The notes under the pieces: generated by a model
What the model saw: only the letters and a program-made list of their open reading frames with translations
Told to the model about the DNA's origin: nothing
The model's database searches: none
Translations under genes and position numbers: made by a program
Source: Actinomadura sp. J1-007
GTDB lineage: Bacteria > Actinomycetota > Actinomycetes > Streptosporangiales > Streptosporangiaceae
Assembly: GCF_009793335.1 (NCBI RefSeq)
Contig: NZ_WING01000003.1
Location: 1,116,001 to 1,180,000 of the forward strand
DNA length: 64,000 bases
Direction: 5' to 3'
Part shown: in pieces, positions 45,573 through 53,350 of the stretch
Layout: every line of letters starts with the position of its first letter
How positions within the stretch are numbered: the stretch's first letter is position 1

Positions 45573-48061
45573 CCGACCCCACCTCCGGCGGCGCGCCGCG
45601 CTCCCCCGCGAACGGCGGCGCGGACGCCCGCACGGGCAACGGCGCGGGCAACGGCGCGGGCGGTAGCGCGGGCGGCGGCGCGGGGCGGGAGGCGGAGCTC
45701 GTCGAGTACCTGAGGTGGACGACCGCCGAGCTGCATGAGGCGAGGCGGCGGCTGCGGCGGGCCGAGGACGCCGGGCGCGAGCCGGTCGCCGTCGTCGGGA
45801 TGGCGTGCCGCTTCCCCGGCGGCGCGCGGACGCCGGACCGGTTCTGGGACCTGCTCGCGGAGGGGCGCGAGGCCGTCACCGGCTTCCCCGCCGACCGCGG
45901 CTGGGACCTGGACGCCCTGTTCCACCCCGACCCGGACCACCACGGCACGACCTACGCGCGCGGCGGCGGGTTCCTCGACGACGCCGCCGACTTCGACGCG
46001 GCGTTCTTCGGGATCGGGGACGAGGAGGCCGAGGCGATCGAGCCGCAGCAGCGGCTGCTGCTGGAGACCGCGTGGGAGGCCGTGGAGAGCGCGGGCATCG
46101 ACCCGCGGACGCTGCGCGGCAGCGCCACCGCCGTGTACGCGGGGGTCGCGCTGCACGACTACGGCACCCGGCTGAGGCGGGTCCCCGCCGCGCTGATGCC
46201 CTACCTCGGCACCGGCAACGCGGGCGGCGGCGCGCCGGGCCGCGTGGCGTTCACGCTCGGCCTGGTCGGGCCCGCGGTCGCGCTGGACAGCGCGTGCTCC
46301 TCCTCGCTCACCGCGATGCACCTGGCGTCGCGGGCGCTCCGCGACGGCGAGTGCGACCTCGCGCTCGCGGGCGGCGCCGCCGTGATGTACACGCCGAGCA
46401 CGTTCCTGCTGTCGTCCAGCCAGCGGCAGCTCGCGCCCGACGCGCGCTGCAAGCCGTTCGCGGCGGCGTCCGACGGCATGGTGTGGGGCGAGGGCGCCGG
46501 GCTCGTCCTGCTGGAGCGGCTGGCGGACGCGCGGCGCAACGGCCACCGCGTCCTCGCGCTCGTGCGCGGCACGGCCGTCAACCAGGACGGCGCGGTGAGC
46601 GGCATGGCCGCGCCGCACGGCCCCGGCCGGCAGCGGCTCATGCGCGAGGCCCTCGCCGACGCGCGGCTGTCCCCGGCGGACGTGGACGTGGTCGAGGCGC
46701 ACGGCACGGGCACCGCGATCGGCGACGCGATCGAGGCGCAGGCCGTCCTGTCGGTGTACGGCCAGGACCGCCCGGCGGACCGGCCGCTGTGGCTCGGCAC
46801 GGTCAAGCCGAACATCGGCCACTCCCAGGCCGCGGCCGGGATGGCGAGCGTGATCAAGGCGGTGCTGGCGATGCGGCACGCGACGCTGCCCGCCACCCTG
46901 AACATCGACCGCCCGACCCCGCTGGTGAGCTGGCGGGCGGGCGCGGTGCGGCTGGTCACCGAGCCGACGCCGTGGCCGCGCGGCGGTCGCCCGCGCCGCG
47001 CCGGGGTGTCGGCGTTCGGCAACTCCGGGACGAACGCGCACGTGATCCTGGAGGAGCCGCCGCCCGAGCCGCCCGAGCCCCGGCCCCCCTCCCCGCCTCC
47101 GGGCGGGACGCTGGCCTGGCCGGTGTCGGCGCGCGGCGCGGCGGCGCTGCGGGCGCAGGCGGCGGCGCTGGCCGCGCACGTCGGGAACGACCCGGACCTC
47201 GCGCCGGAGGACGTCGCGTGGTCGCTCGCCGCGACCCGTTCGGTATTCGAGGACCGCGCGGTCGTCGTGGGCGCGCACCGCGCGGAGCTGCTCGCCGGGC
47301 TGCACGCCCTCGCGAACGGCACGCCCCACGAGAACGTGATCGGCGGCACCGGAGCGACCGCCGGTCCCGACGCGGACTCCGACGCCGGTACGTGGGCGTT
47401 CGGCGGCTCCGCCGAACGGGCCGCGCAGGCGACCACCGCCCTCCGCGAACGTTTCCCCGCGTTCGCCGCCGCTCACGACGAGGTGAGCGAACGGTTCGGC
47501 GGGGCGCTCGGCGGGGACGCCGCGACCTTCGCGCTGCACGTCGCCCTGGCGCGCCTGCTGCTCGCGGCGGAGCTCCGGCCGGGCGCGGTGGTCGGCCGCG
47601 GCGTCGGGGAGGTCTCCGCCGCGCACCTCGCGGGCGCGCTCGACCTGCCGGACGCCTGCCGCCTCGTCGCCCAGCGCGACGCCCCCGGCTCCGACGCCCT
47701 CGCGCTGACGGGCGGGAAGCCGACCGTTCCGGTGCTCGACGCGGGCTCCGCGCCGTTCGCTGAGGCGGGCGCGTTCCTGGACTTCGGCCCCGAGCCCTTC
47801 CCGGACGCGCCGCGTTCTGCCGAACGGCTCGTTCCCGGCGACGGACGTGCCGTCGGCCGCGGCCTGGTCGAGGCCCTCGCTCGGCTCCACACCTCCGGCG
47901 CGACGGTCGGATGGGCCGCCCTCTTCGGCGGCGGGCCGCGCCCGCGCGCCGTTCCCCTGCCCACGTACGCCTTCCAGCGCCGGCGCTTCTGGCTCCAGGA
48001 GCCGCCCCCAGCGGACGGCGCGCCGGTCGCGGCGTACGCATCCGAAGGAGGACCCCGATGA
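45569..48061 (+). CDS. KSX-like chain-transfer ketosynthase with vestigial acyltransferase
   Basis: 830 residues. A Gly/Ala/Asn-rich N-terminus is followed by a docking helix (AELVEYLRWTTAELHEARR), then a complete KS: DSACSSSL (active Cys), AHGTGTAIGD and NIGHSQAAAG. The AT-like region that follows is shortened, and its nucleophile motif reads GRGVGE where GHSxG is expected; the YASH/HAFH region and much of the core are missing. There is no ACP. Polyether clusters encode such a KSX, thought to move the finished chain from the last PKS module to a discrete ACP; the ACP is at 50635. The docking helix suggests pairing with the C-terminus of the last PKS (PKS-C by the order proposed here). Its TGA overlaps the P450 ATG. 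Confidence 0.88.
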   Translation: MTDPTSGGAPRSPANGGADARTGNGAGNGAGGSAGGGAGREAELVEYLRWTTAELHEARRRLRRAEDAGREPVAVVGMACRFPGGARTPDRFWDLLAEGREAVTGFPADRGWDLDALFHPDPDHHGTTYARGGGFLDDAADFDAAFFGIGDEEAEAIEPQQRLLLETAWEAVESAGIDPRTLRGSATAVYAGVALHDYGTRLRRVPAALMPYLGTGNAGGGAPGRVAFTLGLVGPAVALDSACSSSLTAMHLASRALRDGECDLALAGGAAVMYTPSTFLLSSSQRQLAPDARCKPFAAASDGMVWGEGAGLVLLERLADARRNGHRVLALVRGTAVNQDGAVSGMAAPHGPGRQRLMREALADARLSPADVDVVEAHGTGTAIGDAIEAQAVLSVYGQDRPADRPLWLGTVKPNIGHSQAAAGMASVIKAVLAMRHATLPATLNIDRPTPLVSWRAGAVRLVTEPTPWPRGGRPRRAGVSAFGNSGTNAHVILEEPPPEPPEPRPPSPPPGGTLAWPVSARGAAALRAQAAALAAHVGNDPDLAPEDVAWSLAATRSVFEDRAVVVGAHRAELLAGLHALANGTPHENVIGGTGATAGPDADSDAGTWAFGGSAERAAQATTALRERFPAFAAAHDEVSERFGGALGGDAATFALHVALARLLLAAELRPGAVVGRGVGEVSAAHLAGALDLPDACRLVAQRDAPGSDALALTGGKPTVPVLDAGSAPFAEAGAFLDFGPEPFPDAPRSAERLVPGDGRAVGRGLVEALARLHTSGATVGWAALFGGGPRPRAVPLPTYAFQRRRFWLQEPPPADGAPVAAYASEGGPR

Positions 48062-49299
48062 CCACGGACGACTACGCGCTGACCTGGCACGAGCTGATGG
48101 TCGACCCGTACAGCGGGTTCGGCCGCATCCGCGAGCAGGCCCCGATCGTCCAGGGCTCATGGGACGGCCGGCCGGTCTGGATCGTGACGCGGCACGAGGA
48201 CGTCAGCGCGCTGCTGATGGACCGGCGCCTCGCCACGAACTCCTCGGCGGTGCCGGGCTGCCCCGACGACTACCGTGCCGCGCTGCGCGCGATCGGCGTC
48301 GCCGAGGAGCTCGTCCCGTACCTCGCCGGGGACCTCGTGCGGACGGACCCGGAGAGCCACGCGCGGCTGCGCAAGCTGCTCTCGCGGGCGTTCACCGCGC
48401 GGCGGGTGGCGCGGCTCAGGCCGCGCGTGGAGGACATCGCCCGCGAGCTGCTGGACGCGCTGCCCGGCCGCGCGGAGGGCGGCGCGGTCGAGCTGATCGA
48501 GCATTTCGCGTACCCGCTGCCGATCACCGTGATCTGCGAGCTGCTCGGCGTGCCCGAGGAGGACCGGCCGCTGTGGCGCGGGTGGAGCGACGACTACGTC
48601 AGCATGGACCCGGCGCGGCTGAACCGCATGCTCGCCGACATGAGCGCGCACCTGCGCGAGCTGGTCGGCCGCCGCCGCGCCGAGCCCGCCGACGACCTGG
48701 TGAGCGCGCTCATCCGCACCCACGACGACGACGGCGGCCTGCTCTCGCACACCGAGCTGGTCGCCATGGTGCTCACCCTGATGATCGCCTCGCAGCTCCC
48801 GACCCCGCAGCTCGTCGCGAACGGGGCCGTGGCGCTCGCGGCCCGCCCGGACCAGCTCGCGCTGCTGCGCGCCGACCCGGGCCTGTGGCCGGGCGCGGTG
48901 CACGAGCTGGTCCGCCTGTGCGGGCCCGGCATCGTCGCCATGCTGCGGTACGCGGCGGAGGACATCGCGTTCGGCGACACCGTGATCAGGCAGGGGGACC
49001 GCGTCCAGCTCGTGCTGGGGTCGGCCAACCGGGACCCGCGCCGGTTCCCCGCCCCGGACCTGCTGGACGTCACCCGGCCCGTGGACGGCGGCGTGCAGCA
49101 CCTCGGCTACTCGCGCGGCGCGCACTACTGCCTCGGCGCGGGGCTGGCGAACCAGGAGATCGAGGTGGCGCTGTCGGCGCTGTTCGGCCGCTACCCGGAC
49201 CTCGCGCTCGCCGTCGCGCCGGAGGAGCTGGAGTGGAGGCCGATCCCGCTGACCCGGCAGCTCGTCCGCGTCCCCGTGGTCCTCGGCGAGCCCGCCTGA
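48058..49299 (+). CDS. Cytochrome P450 (1), unusual I-helix
   Basis: 413 residues, ATG 48058 with GAAGGAGG six bases upstream. Heme ligand Cys358 in YSRGAHYCLGAG (first Phe of the usual motif is Tyr) and ExxR pair Glu283/Arg286 are present, so heme binding is expected. The I-helix, normally AGxxTT with an acid, reads IASQLPTPQ (about 243-251): the acid and the first Thr are replaced by Leu and Pro. Oxygen activation may therefore be non-standard, or the protein may have drifted toward a non-oxidative role such as a glycosyltransferase helper. It closes the epoxidase-KSX operon and is a paralogue of P450 (2) at 51041. A post-PKS hydroxylase of the polyether is the default guess. Confidence 0.88.
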   Translation: MTTDDYALTWHELMVDPYSGFGRIREQAPIVQGSWDGRPVWIVTRHEDVSALLMDRRLATNSSAVPGCPDDYRAALRAIGVAEELVPYLAGDLVRTDPESHARLRKLLSRAFTARRVARLRPRVEDIARELLDALPGRAEGGAVELIEHFAYPLPITVICELLGVPEEDRPLWRGWSDDYVSMDPARLNRMLADMSAHLRELVGRRRAEPADDLVSALIRTHDDDGGLLSHTELVAMVLTLMIASQLPTPQLVANGAVALAARPDQLALLRADPGLWPGAVHELVRLCGPGIVAMLRYAAEDIAFGDTVIRQGDRVQLVLGSANRDPRRFPAPDLLDVTRPVDGGVQHLGYSRGAHYCLGAGLANQEIEVALSALFGRYPDLALAVAPEELEWRPIPLTRQLVRVPVVLGEPA

Positions 49300-49483
49300 G
49301 GGCGGCGTCCCGCACCTGACACCGGCGCTCCGCCCGCTCCGTTCGCCCCGCGTGCCCCAAGGGCCGCGGGGCCTTCGCGCGCCCGCCCCGTGAAGGGCCG
49401 AACGGGCCGGACGCGCGGAGGCCGGAGGCCGGTGATGACCGGCCTCCGGCCTCCGCGCGCGTGCGGCCGGGCGGGACGACGCG
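49300..49483. other. Convergent intergenic region
   Basis: 184 bases between the P450 and the methyltransferase on opposite strands. Nothing coding seen; the second half is the long perfect hairpin at 49412-49459. Confidence 0.7.
49412..49459. terminator. Very long perfect hairpin terminator
   Basis: 22-bp perfect inverted repeat (49412-49433 with 49438-49459) and a GATG loop between convergent stops. The stem itself is built from tandem GAGGCCG units. Confidence 0.85.
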
Positions 49484-50350
49484 TCAGGGCTTGTGCGCGG
49501 CGACGACGAGGCAGCCGACGCCGTCCGTGGGCGCCCCCGACTTGGCCGAGTCGAGGACCTGCTCCACGGTGATCCCGTGCTCGCGCTCGAACTCGCGGCG
49601 GTACTTGAAGAAGTTCTCGAACAGCCGGATGAACGTGCCCTGCGTGTGCTCGGTGACGTCGTTCAGCTCGTCGAGCGTGAGGGAGGCGTCGCTGAGCAGG
49701 CCGGGCCAGGCGCCGGCGGAGATGAGCGTGGCGATGTCGGGGTCGCCGCCCTGCCCGGAGGGGCTCTCGTCCCCGGGCGAGGCGCCCATGAGGCTGCGGA
49801 ACGACTTCGGGGTGTTCGACTCGTCGGTGAGCGGGGTGAGGTCGGTGAGCGCGAGCCGCCCGCCGGGGACCAGGACCCGCTCGACCTCCCGCAGCACGGT
49901 CGGCCGGTCCATGTGGATGATCGACTCGAACGCCAGCACGGCGTCGAACGAGCCGTCCTCGAACGGCAGGTCCATGGCGTCGGCGTGCCGGAAGCTCACC
50001 TGGTCGGCGCGGCCCTCGGCGCGGGCGCGCTCGGTGGCCAGCTCGACGTGCCGGGCGTTGATGGTGACGCCGACGACGCTCGCCCCGGTCCTCGCCGCGA
50101 TGCGCAGCGCGGGCTTGCCGACGCCGCAGCCGAGGTCCAGCACCCGGTCGCCGGGGCCGACGCGGAGCCGTTCGGTGAGCATGTCGGTGAACCGGTCGGT
50201 GGCCTCGTCGATCGTGGCCGTGTCGGAGGGCCCGTCCCAGTAGCCGAAATGGAAGTTGTCCCCCCACGCCATCTGTAGCAGCGCGCCCATCGCGCTGTAG
50301 TAGTCGGACATCTGGCCGGCCGTCGCCGGCGCAGCCGATTGGGATGTCAT
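49484..50350 (-). CDS. SAM-dependent O-methyltransferase 1 (class I)
   Basis: 288 residues; ATG 50350 with AGGAGG upstream. Motif I VLDLGCGVGKPALRIA, motif II region VVGVTINARHV, then DAMDLPFEDGSFDAVLAFES and VLVPGGRLALTDLTP form a standard Rossmann methyltransferase. The N-terminal YYSAMGALLQMAWGDNFHFGYW is typical of small-molecule C/O-methyltransferases related to those of polyether and rebeccamycin pathways (MonE- or RebM-like). It is transcribed alone, divergent from the ACP operon. Likely target is a hydroxyl of the polyether aglycone; sugar methylation is possible. Confidence 0.88.
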   Translation of the reverse strand: MTSQSAAPATAGQMSDYYSAMGALLQMAWGDNFHFGYWDGPSDTATIDEATDRFTDMLTERLRVGPGDRVLDLGCGVGKPALRIAARTGASVVGVTINARHVELATERARAEGRADQVSFRHADAMDLPFEDGSFDAVLAFESIIHMDRPTVLREVERVLVPGGRLALTDLTPLTDESNTPKSFRSLMGASPGDESPSGQGGDPDIATLISAGAWPGLLSDASLTLDELNDVTEHTQGTFIRLFENFFKYRREFEREHGITVEQVLDSAKSGAPTDGVGCLVVAAHKP

Positions 50351-50634
50351 GACACTCCTCCTGAGCGTTTCGGCGTCCGGCGGGGCTCCAGGCTCACTTC
50401 ACCCCGCCGCTCAATGTTCCGCCGTTCCGTTAATGCGGGGCTAAAGCCCTTCGCGGGTCCGCGGAATGGGGTGTGCGCGCTGGCGGGCGGCCTATTTGGC
50501 GTGCCTTTAGAGGGCGGCCCCACAGTGGGTCGGGAGGCTCGCGACGACCCGGGCCGGAACGGCGGCGCCGCCCGCCGACGGCGGTACGAGGCGCCGCGGG
50601 CCGGCTTCGACAACGACAGGACGGGACAGCACGC
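50351..50634. promoter_or_regulatory. Divergent promoter region, methyltransferase 1 / discrete ACP
   Basis: 284 bases without a gene. Read on the minus strand, the segment near 50430-50450 gives TTTAGCCCCGCATTAACG, closely matching the elements at 4771-4788 and 14569-14587, and it would lie about 80-100 bases before the methyltransferase ATG. On the plus strand CCTTTAGAGGG occurs at about 50503. The TAGGGGCCCCTA palindrome is absent here. Confidence 0.45.
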
Positions 50635-50982
50635 ATGCACCAGCAAGCGACCAACGACAGCGACGGACAGGCCGTTCTCGACGGCACCGAACTCCAGGAG
50701 AAGCTTGCCGCCGCCGGTCCGCCGGAACGCGAGCGGATCTTGGGAGAAACGGTCCGCGAGCAGGCCGCCGCCGTTCTCGACCAGTCCGTCATCGACCTCG
50801 ACAGCAACTTCCTGGAAAAGGGGCTCACGTCGCTGAAGGCGCTGGAGCTGACCCGCAACCTGATGTCGCTCACCGGCATCGAGATCCCCCTCGTCGCGGT
50901 GATCGAGCACCCGACGCCGGTGCACCTCGGCCGGTTCATGGCCGAGCTGCTCGCCGAGTCCGGGGACGGCGCCGCGCGGTAG
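50635..50982 (+). CDS. Discrete acyl carrier protein (polyether ACPX-like)
   Basis: 115 residues. The phosphopantetheine site is FLEKGLTSLKALEL, with Ser in a GLTS context rather than the usual GFDS. Acidic helix-rich protein of the right size for a single carrier domain with a short N-terminal extension. Stand-alone ACPs in polyether clusters accept the full-length chain from KSX, and oxidation and cyclisation take place on them before a thioesterase releases the acid. It heads a plus-strand operon with P450 (2), methyltransferase 2, glycosyltransferase 2 and the release hydrolase. ATG 50635 has only a weak ribosome site; longer in-frame starts back to 50473 look non-coding. Confidence 0.88.
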   Translation: MHQQATNDSDGQAVLDGTELQEKLAAAGPPERERILGETVREQAAAVLDQSVIDLDSNFLEKGLTSLKALELTRNLMSLTGIEIPLVAVIEHPTPVHLGRFMAELLAESGDGAAR

Positions 50983-51040
50983 CGGCACGCCGGGTCGCCG
51001 CGCGCCCCGGTCCGGCAACGACGTCCGAAGGAGACCCTGG

Positions 51041-52381
51041 ATGACCGCCGAGCGCACGACCGGCCCGCGCACGTCCGGCGAGCACGTGCTGAGCGACCCC
51101 GAACTGGTGGCCGACCCCTACGGCGCGTTCGGCCGCATCAGGGAGGAGGCCCCGGTCGCCCGGGGGCGGCTGTGGGACGGCGGCCCGGTGTGGATCGTCA
51201 CCCGGCACGACGACGTGTCCGCCGTCCTGCTGGACCGGCGGTTCGCCAGCAACGCCGGGTCGCTGCCGGGCCGGACCGACGAGCACGCCGAGTTCCTGGC
51301 GCGGACGGTGGGGATCCCCGAGGACGTCGTCCCCTACCTCGCCGGGAACCTGGTCTACCTCGACCCGCCCGACCACACGCGGCTGCGCGGGCTGGTGGCG
51401 CGGGCGTTCACCCCGCGGCGGATCGCGCGGCTGAGGCCGCGGGTGGAGGCCATCACCGGCGAGCTGCTGGACACCCTGCCGGACCGGGCGGTGGACGGCG
51501 TCGTCGACCTGATCGAGCACTTCGCCTACCCGCTGCCGGTCAGCGTCATCTGCGAGCTGCTCGGCGTCCCCGAGGAGGACCGGCCGCGGTGGCACGCCTG
51601 GAGCCGCCGGTTCGGCGACTCCACGCCGCGGCGGCTCGGCGAGATCGTCACGGAGATGAACGCGCACATCCGCGAGCTGGTCGAGCGGCGCCGCGCCGAG
51701 CCCGCCGACGACCTGCTCACCGCCCTCACCGGCGCGCACGACGGCGGCGGCAGGCTGTCGGACGCCGAGCTGGTGACCATGGTGCTCACCCTGATGATCG
51801 CCGGGCACACCACGACGTCGCACATGCTCGGCAACGGCATCGCGGCGCTGCTCGCGCACCCCGGCCAGCTCGCGCGGCTGCGCGAGGACCCGGCGCTGAT
51901 GCCCGGCGCGGTGCAGGAGCTGCTGCGCTGGGGCAGCCCCGTCGTCATCGCGAAGCTGCGGTACGCGACGCAGGACGTCACGATCGGCGACACGCTGATC
52001 CGGCAGGGGGAACGCGTCCAGCTCGTGCTGGGCTCGGCCAACCGCGACCCGCGCCGGTTCCCGGACGGGGACCGGCTGGACGTCGAGCGGCCGTGCGGCG
52101 CCGCCGACGCGCAGCACCTCGCGTACGCGCGCGGGCCGCACTACTGCCTGGGCGCGGCGCTCGCGAACCAGGAGGCCGAGGTCGCGTTCTCGGCGCTGTT
52201 CACCCGGTTCCCGGAGCTGGCGCTCGCCGTGCCGCCGGACCGGCTGGAACGGGACCAGATCCCCATCACCCACCAGCTCGCCCGGCTGCCCGTGACGCTC
52301 GGGCCGCCGTCCGCGGACGCGCCGTCCGCGGGCGGTCGCGCGGAGCACGGCCCCGGCGGACCCGACAGAGCGGAAGGCTGA
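51041..52381 (+). CDS. Cytochrome P450 (2)
   Basis: 446 residues; ATG 51041 with GAAGGAGA upstream. Heme Cys369 in YARGPHYCLGAA, ExxR at Glu293/Arg296, and I-helix IAGHTTTSHML (about 253-263), in which the customary Glu is Thr but the oxygen-activating Thr is kept. The N-terminus is about 10 residues longer than in P450 (1) and the C-terminus has a Ser/Gly-rich tail. The two P450s share most of their helices and are paralogues. A hydroxylation that creates a later methylated or glycosylated position of the polyether is the likely job. Followed by methyltransferase 2 after 2 bases. Confidence 0.9.
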   Translation: MTAERTTGPRTSGEHVLSDPELVADPYGAFGRIREEAPVARGRLWDGGPVWIVTRHDDVSAVLLDRRFASNAGSLPGRTDEHAEFLARTVGIPEDVVPYLAGNLVYLDPPDHTRLRGLVARAFTPRRIARLRPRVEAITGELLDTLPDRAVDGVVDLIEHFAYPLPVSVICELLGVPEEDRPRWHAWSRRFGDSTPRRLGEIVTEMNAHIRELVERRRAEPADDLLTALTGAHDGGGRLSDAELVTMVLTLMIAGHTTTSHMLGNGIAALLAHPGQLARLREDPALMPGAVQELLRWGSPVVIAKLRYATQDVTIGDTLIRQGERVQLVLGSANRDPRRFPDGDRLDVERPCGAADAQHLAYARGPHYCLGAALANQEAEVAFSALFTRFPELALAVPPDRLERDQIPITHQLARLPVTLGPPSADAPSAGGRAEHGPGGPDRAEG

Positions 52382-52383
52382 CG

Positions 52384-53319
52384 ATGACCGGCGGAACGAT
52401 CAGTGAGGGCCGCGGCGACGGCCCCCGGACCGGGCCGGGCCCGGCCGGGACGCGGGGCTCCTCGCCGTTCACCGAGAAGTGGGTGCGCTCGATGTACCGG
52501 CTCCTCGAACGGCTCTCCAGCGGCGGCGCGCCGAACCTGCTCGGCATCGAGAACGGCTACCTCAACTACGGCTACTGGGAGCCGGGCTGCACCGACCACG
52601 ACGCCGCGTGCGTCGCGCTCGCGGAGCGGCTCGGCGAGGCGGCCGGCATCACCGCCGGGGACCGCGTCCTGGACGTCGGCTTCGGCTTCGGCGAGCAGGA
52701 CTTCCACTGGCTGCGGACCCGCGAGCCGAAGGAGATCGTCGGCCTGAACATCACCCCGGGCCAGGTGGACGCCGCGCGGCGCCGCACCCGGGAGCTGGAC
52801 CTGGACGACCGGCTCGACCTGCGCGTCGGGTCGGCGACCTCGCTGCCGTTCGAGGACGGCTCGTTCGACCGGGTCGTGGCGCTGGAGTCGTCCGCGCACT
52901 TCAACACCCGGCAGGTGTTCTTCCGGGAGGCGTTCCGGGTGCTGCGGCCCGGCGGCGTCCTCGCGACGACCGACCCGCTGCCGCGCGAGGCGCCGGGCGG
53001 CAAGGGCGGCCTGGTGCTGCGGCTGGACGAGGTGCGGCGCAGGCGCATCATCCCGGACGCGAACTGGTACCCGCGCTCGGTCTACGCCGCACGGCTCGCC
53101 GAGGCCGGGTTCGTGGACGTCGACGTGCGGGACGTCACCGACAGGACGATCGCGGCCAACGCCGTGTTCGCGCGGGCGCACTGCGCGCGGCTCCTCCGCG
53201 ACCCCCGCTACCGGTCGTTCCAGCCGAGGAACACCATCCGCTACCACCTGAGGCAGGTGGAGGCGCGGGCGGCGGCGCGGGACTACGTCATCACGTCGGC
53301 GCGCAAGCCCGGCCGGTGA
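52384..53319 (+). CDS. SAM-dependent O-methyltransferase 2 (EryG-like)
   Basis: 311 residues; ATG 52384. An N-terminal YLNYGYWEPGCTDHDAACV segment is followed by motif I VLDVGFGFGEQDFHWL, GLNITPGQVDAARRR and LPFEDGSFDRVVALESSAHF, the pattern of EryG-type O-methyltransferases acting on macrolide sugars and related substrates. Motif I has Phe-Gly-Phe where most relatives have Gly-Cys-Gly. Lies between P450 (2) and glycosyltransferase 2, suggesting that hydroxylation, methylation and glycosylation are encoded together. Target (aglycone or sugar) not resolvable. Confidence 0.88.
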   Translation: MTGGTISEGRGDGPRTGPGPAGTRGSSPFTEKWVRSMYRLLERLSSGGAPNLLGIENGYLNYGYWEPGCTDHDAACVALAERLGEAAGITAGDRVLDVGFGFGEQDFHWLRTREPKEIVGLNITPGQVDAARRRTRELDLDDRLDLRVGSATSLPFEDGSFDRVVALESSAHFNTRQVFFREAFRVLRPGGVLATTDPLPREAPGGKGGLVLRLDEVRRRRIIPDANWYPRSVYAARLAEAGFVDVDVRDVTDRTIAANAVFARAHCARLLRDPRYRSFQPRNTIRYHLRQVEARAAARDYVITSARKPGR

Positions 53320-53350
53320 CCGTGACAGCCCATTCCCCCCGAAGGAGACG

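Noticed and set aside
51041..52381. P450 (2) as an EryCII-type inactive helper
   Set aside because: Heme Cys, ExxR and the I-helix Thr are kept, so an active oxygenase is more likely.
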